Origin: Echinarachnius parma
Taxonomy: Eukaryota > Echinodermata > Echinoidea > Clypeasteroida > Echinarachniidae
Reading direction: 5' to 3'
Length of the DNA stretch: 64,000 nt
Assembly: GCA_037951105.1 (NCBI GenBank)
Contig: JBAMJV010002050.1
Coordinates: 5,001 to 69,000 of the forward strand
Shown one piece after another: positions 24,501 through 33,690 of the stretch (its first letter is position 1; every line of letters starts with the position of its first letter). Both the position numbers and the translations under genes were made by a program. The notes under the pieces were generated by a model that searched no databases, had not been told where the DNA came from, and saw nothing but the letters and a program-made list of their open reading frames with translations.

Positions 24501-26959
24501 GCTAGCCTAGGTCCGCTGCTCTAACCTTGGAGCTCACCAGTCAAACGGTGACGAAAATTGATAAACACGATTGAAGAATGACGCATATATCAAGAAACAA
24601 TCGAACGCTAATATCTGTTTCCATTTTTAAATTGAATTTAACAGACGATTGAGGCATCTCCATGTTATATTTACGATCTGTCAAAGCGCTGTCACAAGTA
24701 AAACGGTGACGAAGATTGTTTCAAAAAAAGAATACAGATACCAATAATGAATACAATAATGTACTGTATTTTGCTTTTGCACATTAAACAAAAATCGCTT
24801 GAATTATTCGACGTACATATATTCAATTAATTACTTTCTGCATATTATGCTTTATTTCATCAGACGATCGAAGCATCTGCATGTGATATATACGATCTGT
24901 CGAAGCCGGGAAACGATGCAGAAGGTTGAATTAAAATTATTATAATGAAAACAACAATTAACGAATGACGCATTAATATAACAATAAGGTGTACAGATGT
25001 AACTTTCTTGTTTTCATTGTAATGTATTTCAACAGACGATAGAGGCTTCTCCTTATGATATCTACGATCTGTCGAAGCACTGTCAAAAGTCAAACGGTGG
25101 CAAAGATTGTTTCAATATTAAAAGAATAGAGGTAGCATATAATTTACTGTATTATGTTTTTACACATTGAACAAAAATCGCTTGAAATATTTGACGTATA
25201 TATTCAATGTATTTACTTTCTGCCCATTATGTTTTATCTCAACAGACGATCGCCTCGATGGGTCGAAGCCAGTATAATGATGTAGAAGATTAAAACAAAA
25301 AATTGTATTATCATAATGAAAACAACAATGAACGAATGACGCATTAATACAAACATCAGATGTAACTTTCTATTTTCATTGCAATTTATTTCAACAGACA
25401 ATAGAGGAGTCTCCCTATGATATCTACGATCTCTCGAAGAACTGCCACAAGTCAAACGTCGTAGTTCCTCCGGAAAAGGGAAAAGCCATCCTCTGGTACA
25501 ACCATTATCTGGATGACGAAACGGGTAATTATTGTCAAACCTGTCTTAGCGGCTACCTGTCTTAGCGGCCACCTGTCTTAGCGGCCACCTGTCTTAGCGG
25601 CCAATCTGCCTATTGGCTACCAGAAGTGTTCCCCTGCAGAAGAAAAGTGTATTGTGGAACATGTCTATATAGACGGGTCACCATATGATTCTGGCCAATT
25701 GTCACGTTTCTCTTGGGTGGTCATTATACACAGGTTTGACTGTAAATCTCGATAAAGAACCCGCTAGATTCGGAAGCTCGGCTCTACTTGACTTTCAATT
25801 ATAATTATAAATACAACTTGGTATAACGTGCGATATTGTACTCTTTCAAGAACCGAAATGTGCAATTCCGTACAATGACTATGAAGCTGAACCCTCGGTT
25901 TAATACTAATAAAATAATAATGACCATGTTTTTACATAAATAAGACTTTAAAATCTTTTAAAAACTAGAAGTCCAGTCCAGTGTGAAGCGCTCCCCAGCA
26001 CCCTAAACCATATGAATTGAATAACACGGTTTATAAGGGAAAATGATGAATTATACATGTCAACTATAATAATTACGGGAATACATAACATAACAAACAT
26101 ATTGTTTATTATTGTATGAATGATTATGATTGGCTAACTTCGATAAGGAAGTTGCTCATTGTTTAGCTCTAATTACCAATCACATAGAGATATATATTAT
26201 ATCTTATATATTATATTATATATTAATATTCATTACGAATTCATTCCAAATAAAACAGGTTGGTTGGGAGAGAATCGCAATTACTCACTGCACGGAGGGT
26301 GTGACGTCACTAGAGGAACCAAATGGATCGCAAACAACTGGATAACGGTTGACGACAAGGCGTACCGACAGATTCTCTTCCATCGGCGCCACTATTCCGA
26401 ACAGTCATCAGCTAGTATGGTGTCCGAATCGGTAGCCGATGCGCCGATGAACGGCCGAGCAGCGGCCGACGGGATGCTTGACACTGACGAAGACATCCGA
26501 GAGTTTCGTTCCGAGAGTTCCGTTAGGGCCGACGAGATTCCGAAAACTTACGTTGGAGTCCGAGAAGGTGATGATGCCACTGACAGAAATCCGCTGAACG
26601 ACGAAAAATTACAAGAAACTATTGACGCGACCGAAGACATTCCGAGCCCTTACGAAATAGAACGAAAGAATCCCGAAGCAACCGACAAAATTCCGAATGC
26701 TGGCGATGAAGTACGAGAGAGTGCCGAAGCTATCTTAAATGATGAAGGATATAATTCAGATGACGGAAATTATTTATTGGACGATTCTGTGGGTGGCGTA
26801 AGAAAAGGGAATAATAACTTGAATATGAGAGAGCTAGAGAAAGATAAAACATTTCAGAAAAGTTTAGATGGCTCGAATGAGAAAATAAGGGACAATTCCG
26901 AAAAAGATGAAAGCATACCAATTGAAAGACAGAAAATACATTCCAATGACGAGCTATGA
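10487..26959 (+). CDS. P4HTM: Transmembrane prolyl 4-hydroxylase (gene span, 9 exons)
   Basis: Exons read: 10487-10786, 17729-17810, 18161-18402, 18993-19220, 20097-20155, 21326-21483, 22026-22116, 25398-25524 and 26259-26959. In the known family the product is an ER-membrane Fe(II)/2-oxoglutarate dioxygenase that hydroxylates proline (HIF-alpha is a reported substrate). Seen here: an N-terminal membrane anchor, two EF-hand loops, the 'HAHYDS' (HxD) and 'SLHGG' iron ligands, and 'TRGTKW' with the 2-oxoglutarate-binding Lys. Every junction is GT-AG, and all are in phase except exon 5 (phase 2) to exon 6 (phase 0), where about 40 residues expected in the family are absent and a stop would follow. 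A missing exon is the likeliest reason. The C-terminus is about 170 residues longer than usual and ends in NDEL. Confidence 0.9.
10840..10990. repeat. TG-rich microsatellite
   Basis: Imperfect (TG)n/(TGTGTT)n tract just inside intron 1, about 50 bp after the exon 1 donor. The frames open on both strands here are composition artefacts. Confidence 0.85.
10991..14860. other. Intron 1, proximal part
   Basis: AT-rich intronic DNA. It holds an A run near 12048-12064, a short (GAA)n tract at 13914-13942, and an open frame at 12162-12491 with no recognised domain that I do not call as a gene. Nothing else supported. Confidence 0.5.
14876..15063 (-). pseudogene. LINE RT C-terminal fragment
   Basis: A minus-strand frame reads '[19 protein letters not shown]' and '[17 protein letters not shown]', the conserved end of CR1/L2/jockey-type reverse transcriptases. 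Only this short tail remains, inside intron 1 of P4HTM and opposite to it in direction. Confidence 0.7.
16160..17052 (+). mobile_element. 5'-truncated CR1/L2-like LINE with 3' tail
   Basis: The frame 16127-16888 carries the C-terminal part of a reverse transcriptase: '[11 protein letters not shown]', '[15 protein letters not shown]', '[13 protein letters not shown]', '[14 protein letters not shown]', 'APLYISELL' and '[16 protein letters not shown]', ending at a TAA. A short 3' UTR follows with a GC-rich stem-like stretch ('GTCCGAACGGAC', 16994-17005) and a terminal (ATT)n tail at 17034-17052. These are hallmarks of 5'-truncated insertion by target-primed reverse transcription. The polymerase core is missing. 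It lies in the sense direction of intron 1 and its reading frame is still open, so it may be fairly young. Confidence 0.88.
17412..17728 (+). repeat. Long pyrimidine tract ending at exon 2 acceptor
   Basis: About 300 bp almost wholly C and T on the coding strand, running straight into the CAG acceptor at 17726-17728. Open frames across it on both strands are low-complexity artefacts. Confidence 0.85.
17729..17810 (+). CDS. P4HTM: P4HTM exon 2
   Basis: 82 bp, acceptor TTCCCAG, donor GTAAGA, phase 0 in and 1 out. It encodes '[20 protein letters not shown]' followed by 'AVKPPVF', the conserved lead-in to the prolyl-hydroxylase region. Confidence 0.88.
17876..18030. repeat. AAT/AAAT microsatellite
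   Basis: (AAT)n followed by imperfect (AAAT)n in intron 2, next to a short C run at 17861-17873. Confidence 0.85.
18161..18402 (+). CDS. P4HTM: P4HTM exon 3: first EF-hand
   Basis: 242 bp, acceptor CGTAG, donor GTAAAT, phase 1 in and 0 out. It encodes '[20 protein letters not shown]' (start of the P4H region, matching the 'FLS..EC' pattern). An EF-hand loop [12 protein letters not shown] follows, with acidic residues at positions 1, 3, 5, 9 and 12, as needed for calcium binding. Confidence 0.88.
18543..18578. repeat. C36 homopolymer
   Basis: 36 consecutive C on the plus strand in intron 3, one of the two longest homopolymers in the window. Length in such tracts is often unreliable in assemblies. 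Confidence 0.85.
18993..19220 (+). CDS. P4HTM: P4HTM exon 4: second EF-hand
   Basis: 228 bp, acceptor TTTCAG, donor GTTAGA, phase 0 in and out. The loop [12 protein letters not shown] is a canonical EF-hand. It is followed by an acidic helix '[16 protein letters not shown]' and a Ser/Gly/Pro-rich linker. Confidence 0.88.
19400..19480. repeat. Dispersed 'GTGGTGTAGCTACGG' repeat with G run
   Basis: 'GACAGTGGTGTAGCTACGG' is followed by a G-rich run and 'GGGCTCGTGTCCCCC'. The same design recurs near 19829 ('AGTGGCGTAGCGTGGTCGG'), 59338, 59898, 60140 and 60326. Confidence 0.65.
20097..20155 (+). CDS. P4HTM: P4HTM exon 5
   Basis: 59 bp, acceptor TTTTACAG, donor GTAAAT, phase 0 in and 2 out. It encodes '[19 protein letters not shown]' plus two bases. 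The sequence is plausible for the linker before the catalytic core but weakly conserved. Its exit phase does not match the next recognised exon. Confidence 0.65.
20375..20698. mobile_element. Foldback MITE in intron 5
   Basis: About 324 bp with inverted ends of some 60 bp: the left 'GGTTTCACAAAGGTACTAAG...' mirrors the right '...CTTAGGATCTTTGTGAAAC', flanked by G/C runs (CAGGGG / CCCCTG). A related single arm lies at 20806-20857. No coding capacity. Confidence 0.85.
21034..21325 (+). repeat. Duplicated exon 6 acceptor region
   Basis: Two diverged copies (about 21034-21175 and 21212-21326) share 'GG(T)GCGAACCAAAA/GTGTGCAACAAAAG', CAA-rich sequence and 'TCGTATTTATCTT(G/A)CTAA'. The second ends at the working acceptor ACCTCCAG. 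The first ends in 'ACCTACATG', a decayed equivalent with no exon after it. Confidence 0.65.
21326..21483 (+). CDS. P4HTM: P4HTM exon 6: HxD iron-binding motif
   Basis: 158 bp, phase 0 in and 2 out, donor GTATTT. It encodes '[16 protein letters not shown]', in which His (codon 21362-21364) and Asp (21368-21370) form the HxD facial-triad ligands for Fe(II). An acidic insert '[14 protein letters not shown]' and 'FSRKRLCR' follow. Confidence 0.92.
21845..21975 (+). pseudogene. Two decayed partial copies of exon 7
   Basis: 21929-21973 ('GCCTTCCCGATTGCAGA..', then 'TTTACCTAAGAGGTGA') matches the last 45 bp and donor of exon 7 (22078-22121) closely. 21854-21895 is a more decayed match ('TTTACTCATGAGGTGA'). 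Neither continues an open frame. They lie 100-200 bp upstream of the real exon. Confidence 0.7.
22026..22116 (+). CDS. P4HTM: P4HTM exon 7
   Basis: 91 bp, acceptor TCAACAG, donor GTAGGA, phase 2 in and 0 out. It encodes '[20 protein letters not shown]' and '[10 protein letters not shown]', the double-stranded beta-helix strand block typical of P4H enzymes. Confidence 0.92.
22117..24460. other. Intron 7, proximal part
   Basis: AT-rich intronic DNA with C runs at 22765-22788 and 22989-23003. No gene or clear transposon recognised. Confidence 0.5.
24463..24540 (-). repeat. tRNA-derived (SINE-like) fragment
   Basis: On the minus strand, 'GGTTAGAGCAGCGGAC' (A-box-like) and 'GAGTTCGATTCC' (B-box) are spaced as in a tRNA gene, but the acceptor ends do not pair. 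It is a tRNA-related pseudogene or SINE head rather than a working tRNA. Confidence 0.6.
24540..25397 (+). pseudogene. Array of four decayed copies of P4HTM exon 8
   Basis: Starts at 24645, 24864, 25036 and 25246, each directly after a (C/A)AG acceptor-like site. Their translations begin '[16 protein letters not shown]', '[16 protein letters not shown]', '[20 protein letters not shown]' and 'TIASMG', against '[20 protein letters not shown]' in the working exon. None has the second half of the exon or a donor; one has a stop (24699-24701). The intron pieces between them alternate between two types, giving a higher-order period near 380-390 bp. Confidence 0.9.
25398..25524 (+). CDS. P4HTM: P4HTM exon 8
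   Basis: 127 bp, acceptor TTTCAACAG, donor GTAATT, phase 0 in and 1 out. It encodes '[20 protein letters not shown]', '[20 protein letters not shown]' and 'ETG'. It is the only full member of the local exon 8 array: only this copy carries 'KGKAILWYN' and a donor. Confidence 0.92.
25539..25602 (+). repeat. 16-bp tandem repeat x4
   Basis: Four copies of ACCTGTCTTAGCGGCC (the first ends CT), starting 14 bp after the exon 8 donor. Confidence 0.9.
26259..26959 (+). CDS. P4HTM: P4HTM exon 9: catalytic end, acidic tail, NDEL
   Basis: 701 bp including stop, acceptor AAAACAG, phase 1 in. It begins '[20 protein letters not shown]' and '[10 protein letters not shown]', with the distal iron-binding His at 26291-26293 and the 2-oxoglutarate-binding Lys at 26321-26323. 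After about residue 50 comes a roughly 175-residue Asp/Glu/Asn-rich, probably disordered tail with loosely repeated 'DEIP', 'EDIP' and 'DKIP' motifs. The last residues are 'IHSNDEL', a KDEL-type retrieval signal. The tail is much longer than in vertebrate relatives. Confidence 0.92.
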
Positions 26960-26979
26960 TTAACGCCTAAATTGAATTT

Positions 26980-27155
26980 GCCTTCGCCACCATCACCACT
27001 ACTACCAACACCATCGGCCACTTTCGTCATCATCACCACCATCACCACCACTACCAACACCATCGGCCACTTCCATCACCACCACCACCACCACTTCCAC
27101 CACCAAGAGCATCATCATCATCATCATCACCTCCACCACCACGAAGCTCATATCA
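26980..27155 (+). repeat. CAC/CAT trinucleotide repeat in 3' region
   Basis: Imperfect (ACC)n/(CAT)n tract starting about 20 bp after the P4HTM stop, probably in the 3' UTR. It also contains a direct duplication of 'ACCAACACCATCGGCCACTT'. Confidence 0.85.
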
Positions 27156-27404
27156 AAAATGATTATTTTGTATTATCTTTGATTTGAAAACATACAATTA
27201 GTGCTAATGAACATTCCAATTTCAAAGTTATAGGAAACGATCATCCAAATATAAATGTTTGATAGGTAAAATTGATCAGTTTTAGTGATCCATTCCTCCA
27301 ACAACCATATAAATATGTTAATACAAATATTTGTATCCAAACTTAATGATGATAATTACTGCCGAGAATCATTCACGGGTCTGCAGAAACAGACTAGTAA
27401 AACT

Positions 27405-27957
27405 TAAAGGGATAGTTGAGTTCTGGTAAGGAGAGTACAGTTTTAGTGAAACTGAATTTTAGTAACCAAAACCTGCATCATTACATTACAAACTAATAGT
27501 TATAACTAGAAAGGAACACAAAATTATAAATGACGTAGTAAAGATCATGTTATCATTCAAAAAGAGCCGTTAAAACGTTAGAGGGCGCTCTCTAAACACT
27601 CATCGGTTTCAACCATTTTGAATAAAATATTGTGCATGTGATGCTTTGTTGAAATAGTGATTAGATAGAGAAATAACCAACAACTATTTAAATACCTATT
27701 TTGTAACTTTTTGAAAAGAGGAAGCATTTTTTTGAATTTTTAACGGCTGGTTCAAAATTCTCTAATAAACCCGGGGCCCCGGGTTTATTACAAATTGTTA
27801 TATTTATGGATATTTCAGCCGTTTCTGAACCGATTTTGATCAAACAAAGATGATTTTATTGTTTAAATATTATGCTCTTTCAAATTTTACACTCAGTTTT
27901 TCATTACCTCACAAACCAATTAAGTAGTCTAGCGCCCTCTCTACCAAAACTCAATGT
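27405..27957. mobile_element. MITE-like element with central palindrome
   Basis: Ends are weak inverted repeats ('TTGAGTTCTGGTAAGGAGAG' against '..CTCTCTACCAAAACTCAA'). A piece of the interior ('ACCTGCATCATTACATTAC', 'AAACTAATAGTTATAA') recurs at 49640-49677 in DPYD intron 3, which shows that the family is dispersed. It holds a perfect 28-bp palindrome at 27763-27790. Confidence 0.6.
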
Positions 27958-28256
27958 TGTTGTTGTTGTTGTTTAGTTTGGTGGCAATCAGTCAAATCTG
28001 ACTATTGTTGCCAATTGCTTTTCTATTGATTTCATCTTCACATATTTTTAAAATATTATACAATTTTATATATCAACAAATTATTTCTATGGCACCGCTA
28101 AAAATATTGCGATATTTCATTTTTTTTTCTTTTCTCCTACCTTATTATGAATATTACTTTTATATACAAAAATATAACAATTGTCCTTATTTCAATAACA
28201 ACTTTCCCTTTAACCACTATATAGTCTCCGAAGTACATAGACAAAACATTGCAAAA

Positions 28257-28580
28257 TGGCCCGGATTCACAAAGGAGGTTTGTGTAATCCATGGTTTAAA
28301 CAATGGTTTAAATCTATGGAGTACTGCTAATAGACAAGTAAAACAATTTATAATTCTAATGATATGACTGTTAGTGCTTGCTTACCATCAAATTTCACCA
28401 CCTGAGAAGACAAAACATTTATTTGGTGCCTTTAGAAAATGTGTAGCATCAACATTGTTAACAAGTACAGAGTTTACATTGTTTCTCCATCAATTTACAA
28501 ATGGCACTCCATAGAATCTAATGTAGACCACGGTTCAAACCATGGTTTGCACAAACCACCTTTGTGAATTCCAACCCATA
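28257..28580. mobile_element. Foldback MITE
   Basis: Inverted ends of about 65 bp: left 'GGATTCACAAAGGAGGTTTG' is mirrored by right 'CAAACCACCTTTGTGAATTC', and both continue inward through 'CCATGGTTTAAA/TTCAAACCATGG'. The interior has no genes. Confidence 0.8.
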
Positions 28581-30180
28581 TGTTTAAGTCTTCTTCAGCA
28601 GATCCATGAATACATGATTTAGATAGATTCGAATGATGAGTTTTCAAAATAATATAACTATGATACAAATTTTCTGGAAACCTATTTTTCAGAACTGTTG
28701 ATGGTATGGCCTTTACTATTATTATTCTTTCTTTCATACAACAGACTATTATTTGTGTGTGTTGGTTCCCATTAATAACTGATGCATTTCAATACCATTA
28801 TAAAACAGTCTACAATGTGTTCACCCACATGAACATTGATCAATGCTAATGCACTATCAAGTATTTATGTTGTATATTGTGTAAGAATTCTAAGAAAACA
28901 ATATCTATTATTTTTCAATCTGCAAATTTTGCCAAAAGATAATTATACATTTATTGGCCAAGTGCAATTTATTGAAAGAATTGATCAGTACTGTTGAAAC
29001 AAATATAAATGTGTCTATTGCTGTAATGAAACGAACAATTCTCTTGAACTTGAAGTATTGGTTGCTTTCTATGCATTCTCATTCTAAATGGTGTGTTTTG
29101 TTTGTTTACTGAAAGTAGCCTAGGCATGCATGGATGTGTGCTTTTGTTTCGGTGTTTTATGTATCTGTATGTGTGTATGGGTGTGTGCGTGTATTTGTTG
29201 GTGTGTTTGTGTCATTGCCTTAGTATGCTTGAACATGCTTGTAAGTTTGCTGTAATGTCTATGTGTTAACAATTTAGACAGTAAACTTCCACATAATCTT
29301 TTACATTGTCTAAATCTGTTGAGGGCTTTCGAACACGCAAAAACATACATACAAACAAAATACATCAAAAGTCTGCAAGAAATTAATTTCAAGACACTCT
29401 AGGATTTATTGTCTACTCCCCTAAGCCAGTTATTTATATTACAGCTCAAACATTCTATATTTACAGCTTGTTTCAAGAAACTGTCATTTCCATTACAGAG
29501 TTAATATAAACTATGCCACACAAACTTCCTAAATTTTCCAATTCAAGCACAACAAATCACACGAATTTACAAAAATATATTGTTATTTGACTTGAAAGCA
29601 GAAAATATCATCAAGAGCATTTGCGTCATCATATGACTTGGAAGACCAAACAGTTCACTATTAGCTTTTTACACAACAAAAGTACACATTGCAGATTTGT
29701 TCAAAATTCATACTAATATGAGCCTGTGCCGAGAGCAAAATCAAAACTGCGTTGTACAAGTAATAAACATTGCAGATTTGTAAACATTAATACCATGTCT
29801 TTGTGCGGTGAGCAAAAATCAAACTGTCTACTACACGTCACTGCATTCTATAATGTACAAACTACACCCTTACGATTACCATTATCACATTACATAATCA
29901 TGGAATAAGCTACAATTTAGATTTAGAAATAACTCTGAAAATCTAAAATCATTTAAACATATGCCCTTTTTCAGATAGATGTTATATTTCTAACTTTGTA
30001 ACTTTTTCCCAATTACCTGATTTGGAGGATTTATAGAAATATTTTAGATACATCTCTTTTTATGTTTTTATTGTGTTATTTGTTCATGATACAGTTTTAT
30101 GAATCGACAAACATCTTTAAAATAAAAACTACTTTCTCAATCTTGCACACCCGGGCAACATGCTAATGTGTCTTGTTGAC
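28581..30180. other. Intergenic, AT-rich
   Basis: No gene. A TG-rich microsatellite-like stretch lies at 29128-29215. No other recognisable element. Confidence 0.5.
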
Positions 30181-30182
30181 AA

Positions 30183-30242
30183 GACCGGTTGTAGCAACCC
30201 ACGACCAGTTGTAGCAACCCACGACTGGTTGTAGCAACCACT
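30183..30242. repeat. 20-bp tandem repeat x3
   Basis: Three copies of GACC(A/G)GTTGTAGCAACCCAC; each contains the palindrome-like core GGTTGTAGCAACC. Confidence 0.85.
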
Positions 30243-30328
30243 CCTTGAGATTAAGATCTGAATTTGAATTCTAGATTAATCTGCAGGAGACACGAATGAA
30301 CGAACAATTGTAAAATAATAATGGCACA

Positions 30329-30362
30329 ATATGTGACCTTACACCACAATACGACCATTAAG
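30329..30362. repeat. Single arm of a dispersed MITE family
   Basis: 'CAATATGTGACCTTACACCA' matches the ends of the element at 35868-36288. Confidence 0.55.
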
Positions 30363-30662
30363 TCTGAGAAAATGATTACCTTATCAATATAAATAATGTC
30401 ATGCTTAAATTATTGTGACACCCATCAATCACCAATGATTTTGTTACACTTACATTTTGATTAAAAAATAAAGAATTCTGTTTGGACGTCTTTTCATTAA
30501 AGAAACGTCTTTGATATAGAGCAGTACTGATTACATTTAGACAAAATAAAAACACAAGAGAAAACATTCCAAAGTACCAGAATTCACATGCTGGACTACA
30601 TGTAGTTTGGACTATCAAGTAAGTAGTATTTCCTTACCTCAAGAAAATAGGAGAATTCTGTG

Positions 30663-31479
30663 TTAACCCTAATCCCACTGGGGGGGGGGCCATTTTGGCC
30701 CCCCCCTGTCGTTTTTTTCGACGTGCATCTAGACCGTTTGGAATTTCACGTTCAAACTTCATGACTATTTTCTCTCAAGTCTCCCGCATGTTTTGATATA
30801 TAATTCACCCCGGTCGGACATGTAGAACCGATTTTAGAGGTCGATAATTGCTCGACCGTCACAAAAAAATGTAATTTTTGTACAGGTTTCTATGTAATTC
30901 CTATATCCGATGCCATGTAAACTCCAAATCTGTTATAATTGTTACTTTGAATTATAATTTGGATTATTTCTTTGTTATTAATTGAATTCATACACTTCAG
31001 AGATAAATTATTCTTTAAAAAACAAAACAAAAACAACAAAAAAACAATAAAATACATAAGAATGAAAACAATGTGGGTAAATCCGGGAATACTAATTTGC
31101 ATATTTATGCAAATTAGTGATATATTTTATCACCATAAAAAACATGGATATGATGAATAACATCATTTGAAAGTATTTTTACAGAAAACCTGAAGAAATC
31201 CTGTAATTTCTCTTGATTTTAGATGAAAATCCCAATTTTCCCCCAAATTCGTCAAAAATTTGCATATTCAAAATTTTAATTAATTATTATAAAATTAAAA
31301 AATCATAACATTTTTTTTTTTCTTTCAAATTCTTATTCTACTTGACTTGTTGTACGTATGTGCCAATTTTCAAGTTGATCGGTCCATTCGTTGCCGAGAT
31401 TGGAGGGGGGGGCCAAAACGGCCCCCCCCCCCCCCAGTGGACTCAAGTGACCAAAATAACCCAGTGGGATTAGGGTTAA
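30663..31479. mobile_element. TTAA-flanked MITE, 'CCCTAATCCC' family, copy 1
   Basis: 817 bp bounded by a perfect 19-bp inverted repeat TTAACCCTAATCCCACTGG. Just inside each end lies a G-run/C-run hairpin (GGGGGCCATTTTGGCCCCC; GGGGCCAAAACGGCCCC). The interior is AT-rich with 'TTTGCATATTTATGCAAAT'. The TTAA ends suggest a piggyBac-type target. A related copy lies at 53992-54762. Confidence 0.85.
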
Positions 31480-32049
31480 ACAAAACTAAATCAATTCAAC
31501 TGAACTTACTATTTTGGGAGTACCGTTTAGTTTCACAATAGAACTAATTCCTTCCCAATGCACATTTCATACAACTTTTCCATTCATTGTTCTACTCCCA
31601 AAATAGGCAAGTCCAGTTGAATAGATTTAGTTTTGTTTCTATGAACTCTTTCTTAGATGAATGAAATCTACACCATCATAGGAAAAAAATCACTTGCACT
31701 TATGTATGAAATGCAACATTTCATCTAAAAGCATCATACTGATACAAACAATTATGGATATGTGGGTCCTTAGATCCACCACTCTTCCAAGATAACACAT
31801 TTGTCTTCAGGATATCTCTTGCTATGGAAAATCTTCAAATTCAGCAACTAAATATGCAAAAAATGGTGAATAAAGAAGATATATATTGCTGAAAACCTCT
31901 TCATTTGGAATGAACACATAATGCAAACAATTCCTGAGAAAGAATTAAAGAAAAAAAAAAACAATTCATACATTTAGCATTTATTTTTTAAATTACAAAA
32001 TTTAAATTTTCAAAGTACCACGAACTGCGTTCCAGGGATACAAGATAAA

Positions 32050-32745
32050 TAGTCTTTATAGATGGATGGTTTAAGTATGGTTATCGGTGATCACACAAGC
32101 AGGTTTGACCATGAATAGACATACAAAGTTAAACACAATGATGTTAATCGACTTCTACTGTAGAAAGAATTCAAGCAAGATACAGATTGCTAGTATTTAT
32201 AGACAGGTGGTTTTCATAGAAAGGTTTCACTATGCAGATGACCATAAGAGCAGGTTGGACAGAACACATACATAAATGTCTAAAGAAAATAATATTTATC
32301 AGATTATAATAATGCAGAAAGAATCATTCTCCAAGTTACAGATTATTGGTCTCTGGGTACAGGTGGTCTTTAAATGTCAAGTGTGTTTATTATACAGATG
32401 ACAAACATATCAGGTTTGACAGTACAAGCGTGTCAAAACACAATAATATTCATAAGATCATATTAAATTCTTCAGAAATAAATAATCTCCAAGTTACAGA
32501 TTATTGGTCTTTAAAGACAAGATGGTATTTGGGTACAGGTGATCTTTAATAGTCAAGTGTTTTTACTTTACAGATGACCATAAGAGCAAGTACAAGCATG
32601 TCAAAACACAATTATATTCATCAGATTAAAATACTGCAGAAATAAATATTCTCCAAGTTACATATAACTGGCCTTTATAGACAGTAGTCTTTGTATACAG
32701 GTAGTGATTGTTAACAGGTGGTGACAATAGCACGTTTGACCATAC
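32050..32745. repeat. Degenerate ~165-185-bp tandem repeat, about four units
   Basis: Recurring blocks are 'CAGATGACCATAAGAGCA' (near 32236, 32395 and 32570), 'CTCCAAGTTACAGATTATTGG' in part, 'GTCAAAACACAAT' and 'GGTACAGGTGGTCTTTAA'. Downstream of the DPYD 3' end; no coding signal. Confidence 0.75.
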
Positions 32746-33177
32746 AGCTGAAAACAAATGCTGTTTATTATTTCGGTTGCCCTAAGAGCAACAGGAATCT
32801 TCAATTAATTGCAAAATTTTAAATTGAATGCTCATCAAATAAACAAATGCATGTACAAATTAAATGTTTGTATTAATACGATTATAAAACAAAAGCCCCT
32901 TCAATAAAACTCAAATCTAACCTTAGTTTATCTTGACATAAACATAATATGCAAATACAACACACAAGTGAGGAAACATATAAACGAGTATAAAAGAAAT
33001 TCTAAGATTTTTTGAAATCTTACATTGAGTAAGTATGTGTAGTTCAATTCAAGGCATGCATAGACACAGTACTGTATAAATTTCATCCTCATTAAAAGCA
33101 GGCATGATAAAGAACATTTGTGACCATTATTATCAATAAGTCTAGAAAAATACAAGGATTACTTTCAATAAGTCCTA

Positions 33178-33183
33178 TTTATT
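33178..33183 (-). promoter_or_regulatory. Possible DPYD polyadenylation signal
   Basis: AATAAA on the minus strand about 195 bp after the DPYD stop. Position is plausible, but the motif is common in AT-rich DNA. Confidence 0.35.
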
Positions 33184-33378
33184 TTATAGATGTGCAAATG
33201 GTAATGTTGTAACACAGTGAATCAATGTTTTAAATGTGTTTCATATTGGTATATGCCAAACTTTTCTTCAGTTTTGGTCATAATTCAACAAATTCAACCC
33301 ATGTTAAATTTGGATGCTAAATGTGTTTTAAACGAAGATACAGCGTTTCAGATGTTTTAACCAGAACCTGGCCATCTA

Positions 33379-33690
33379 TTAGGAGGCGGTACCGACGGCG
33401 AGTGGTATACCCCTGTAGGGGTTGTATGGTCCGTCACGGTTCGTCATCTTGATGCAATCGATGATGGGACACACGCTGACACACAGCGTGCAGCCCGTGC
33501 AGTCATCAGTGACATGGGGGAGATGCGTCTTGGGGTCAAAGGTGATTGCCTGGTAGCCTGAGTCGTTGCAGGTCATGTAGCACTTGCCGCAGTTAATACA
33601 CATCTCCTCGTCGATCAGCGCCACCACTTGGTCACTGTTGTCCAGTTGGCCGTACGACCCGATCCGGTCAAGTGCCTTTCCAATCACCTC
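33379..33690 (-). CDS. DPYD: DPYD exon 17: C-terminal ferredoxin domain
   Basis: Acceptor ATTTCAG, stop TAA at 33379-33381; residues 923-1025. '[11 protein letters not shown]' (953-963) and '[12 protein letters not shown]' (from 986) ligate two [4Fe-4S] clusters that pass electrons from FAD to FMN. The last residues, '[10 protein letters not shown]', are variable in the family. Confidence 0.95.
   Translation of the reverse strand, partial: EVIGKALDRIGSYGQLDNSDQVVALIDEEMCINCGKCYMTCNDSGYQAITFDPKTHLPHVTDDCTGCTLCVSVCPIIDCIKMTNRDGPYNPYRGIPLAVGTAS

Noticed and set aside
24463..24540. Functional tRNA gene on the minus strand
   Set aside because: A and B boxes are present but the acceptor and T stems do not pair; likewise for 52611-52690 and 61669-61750.
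25036..25110. Exon 8 copy 3 as a real alternative exon
   Set aside because: Its acceptor and frame are good, but it lacks a donor and the 'KGKAILWYN' strand needed by the fold.
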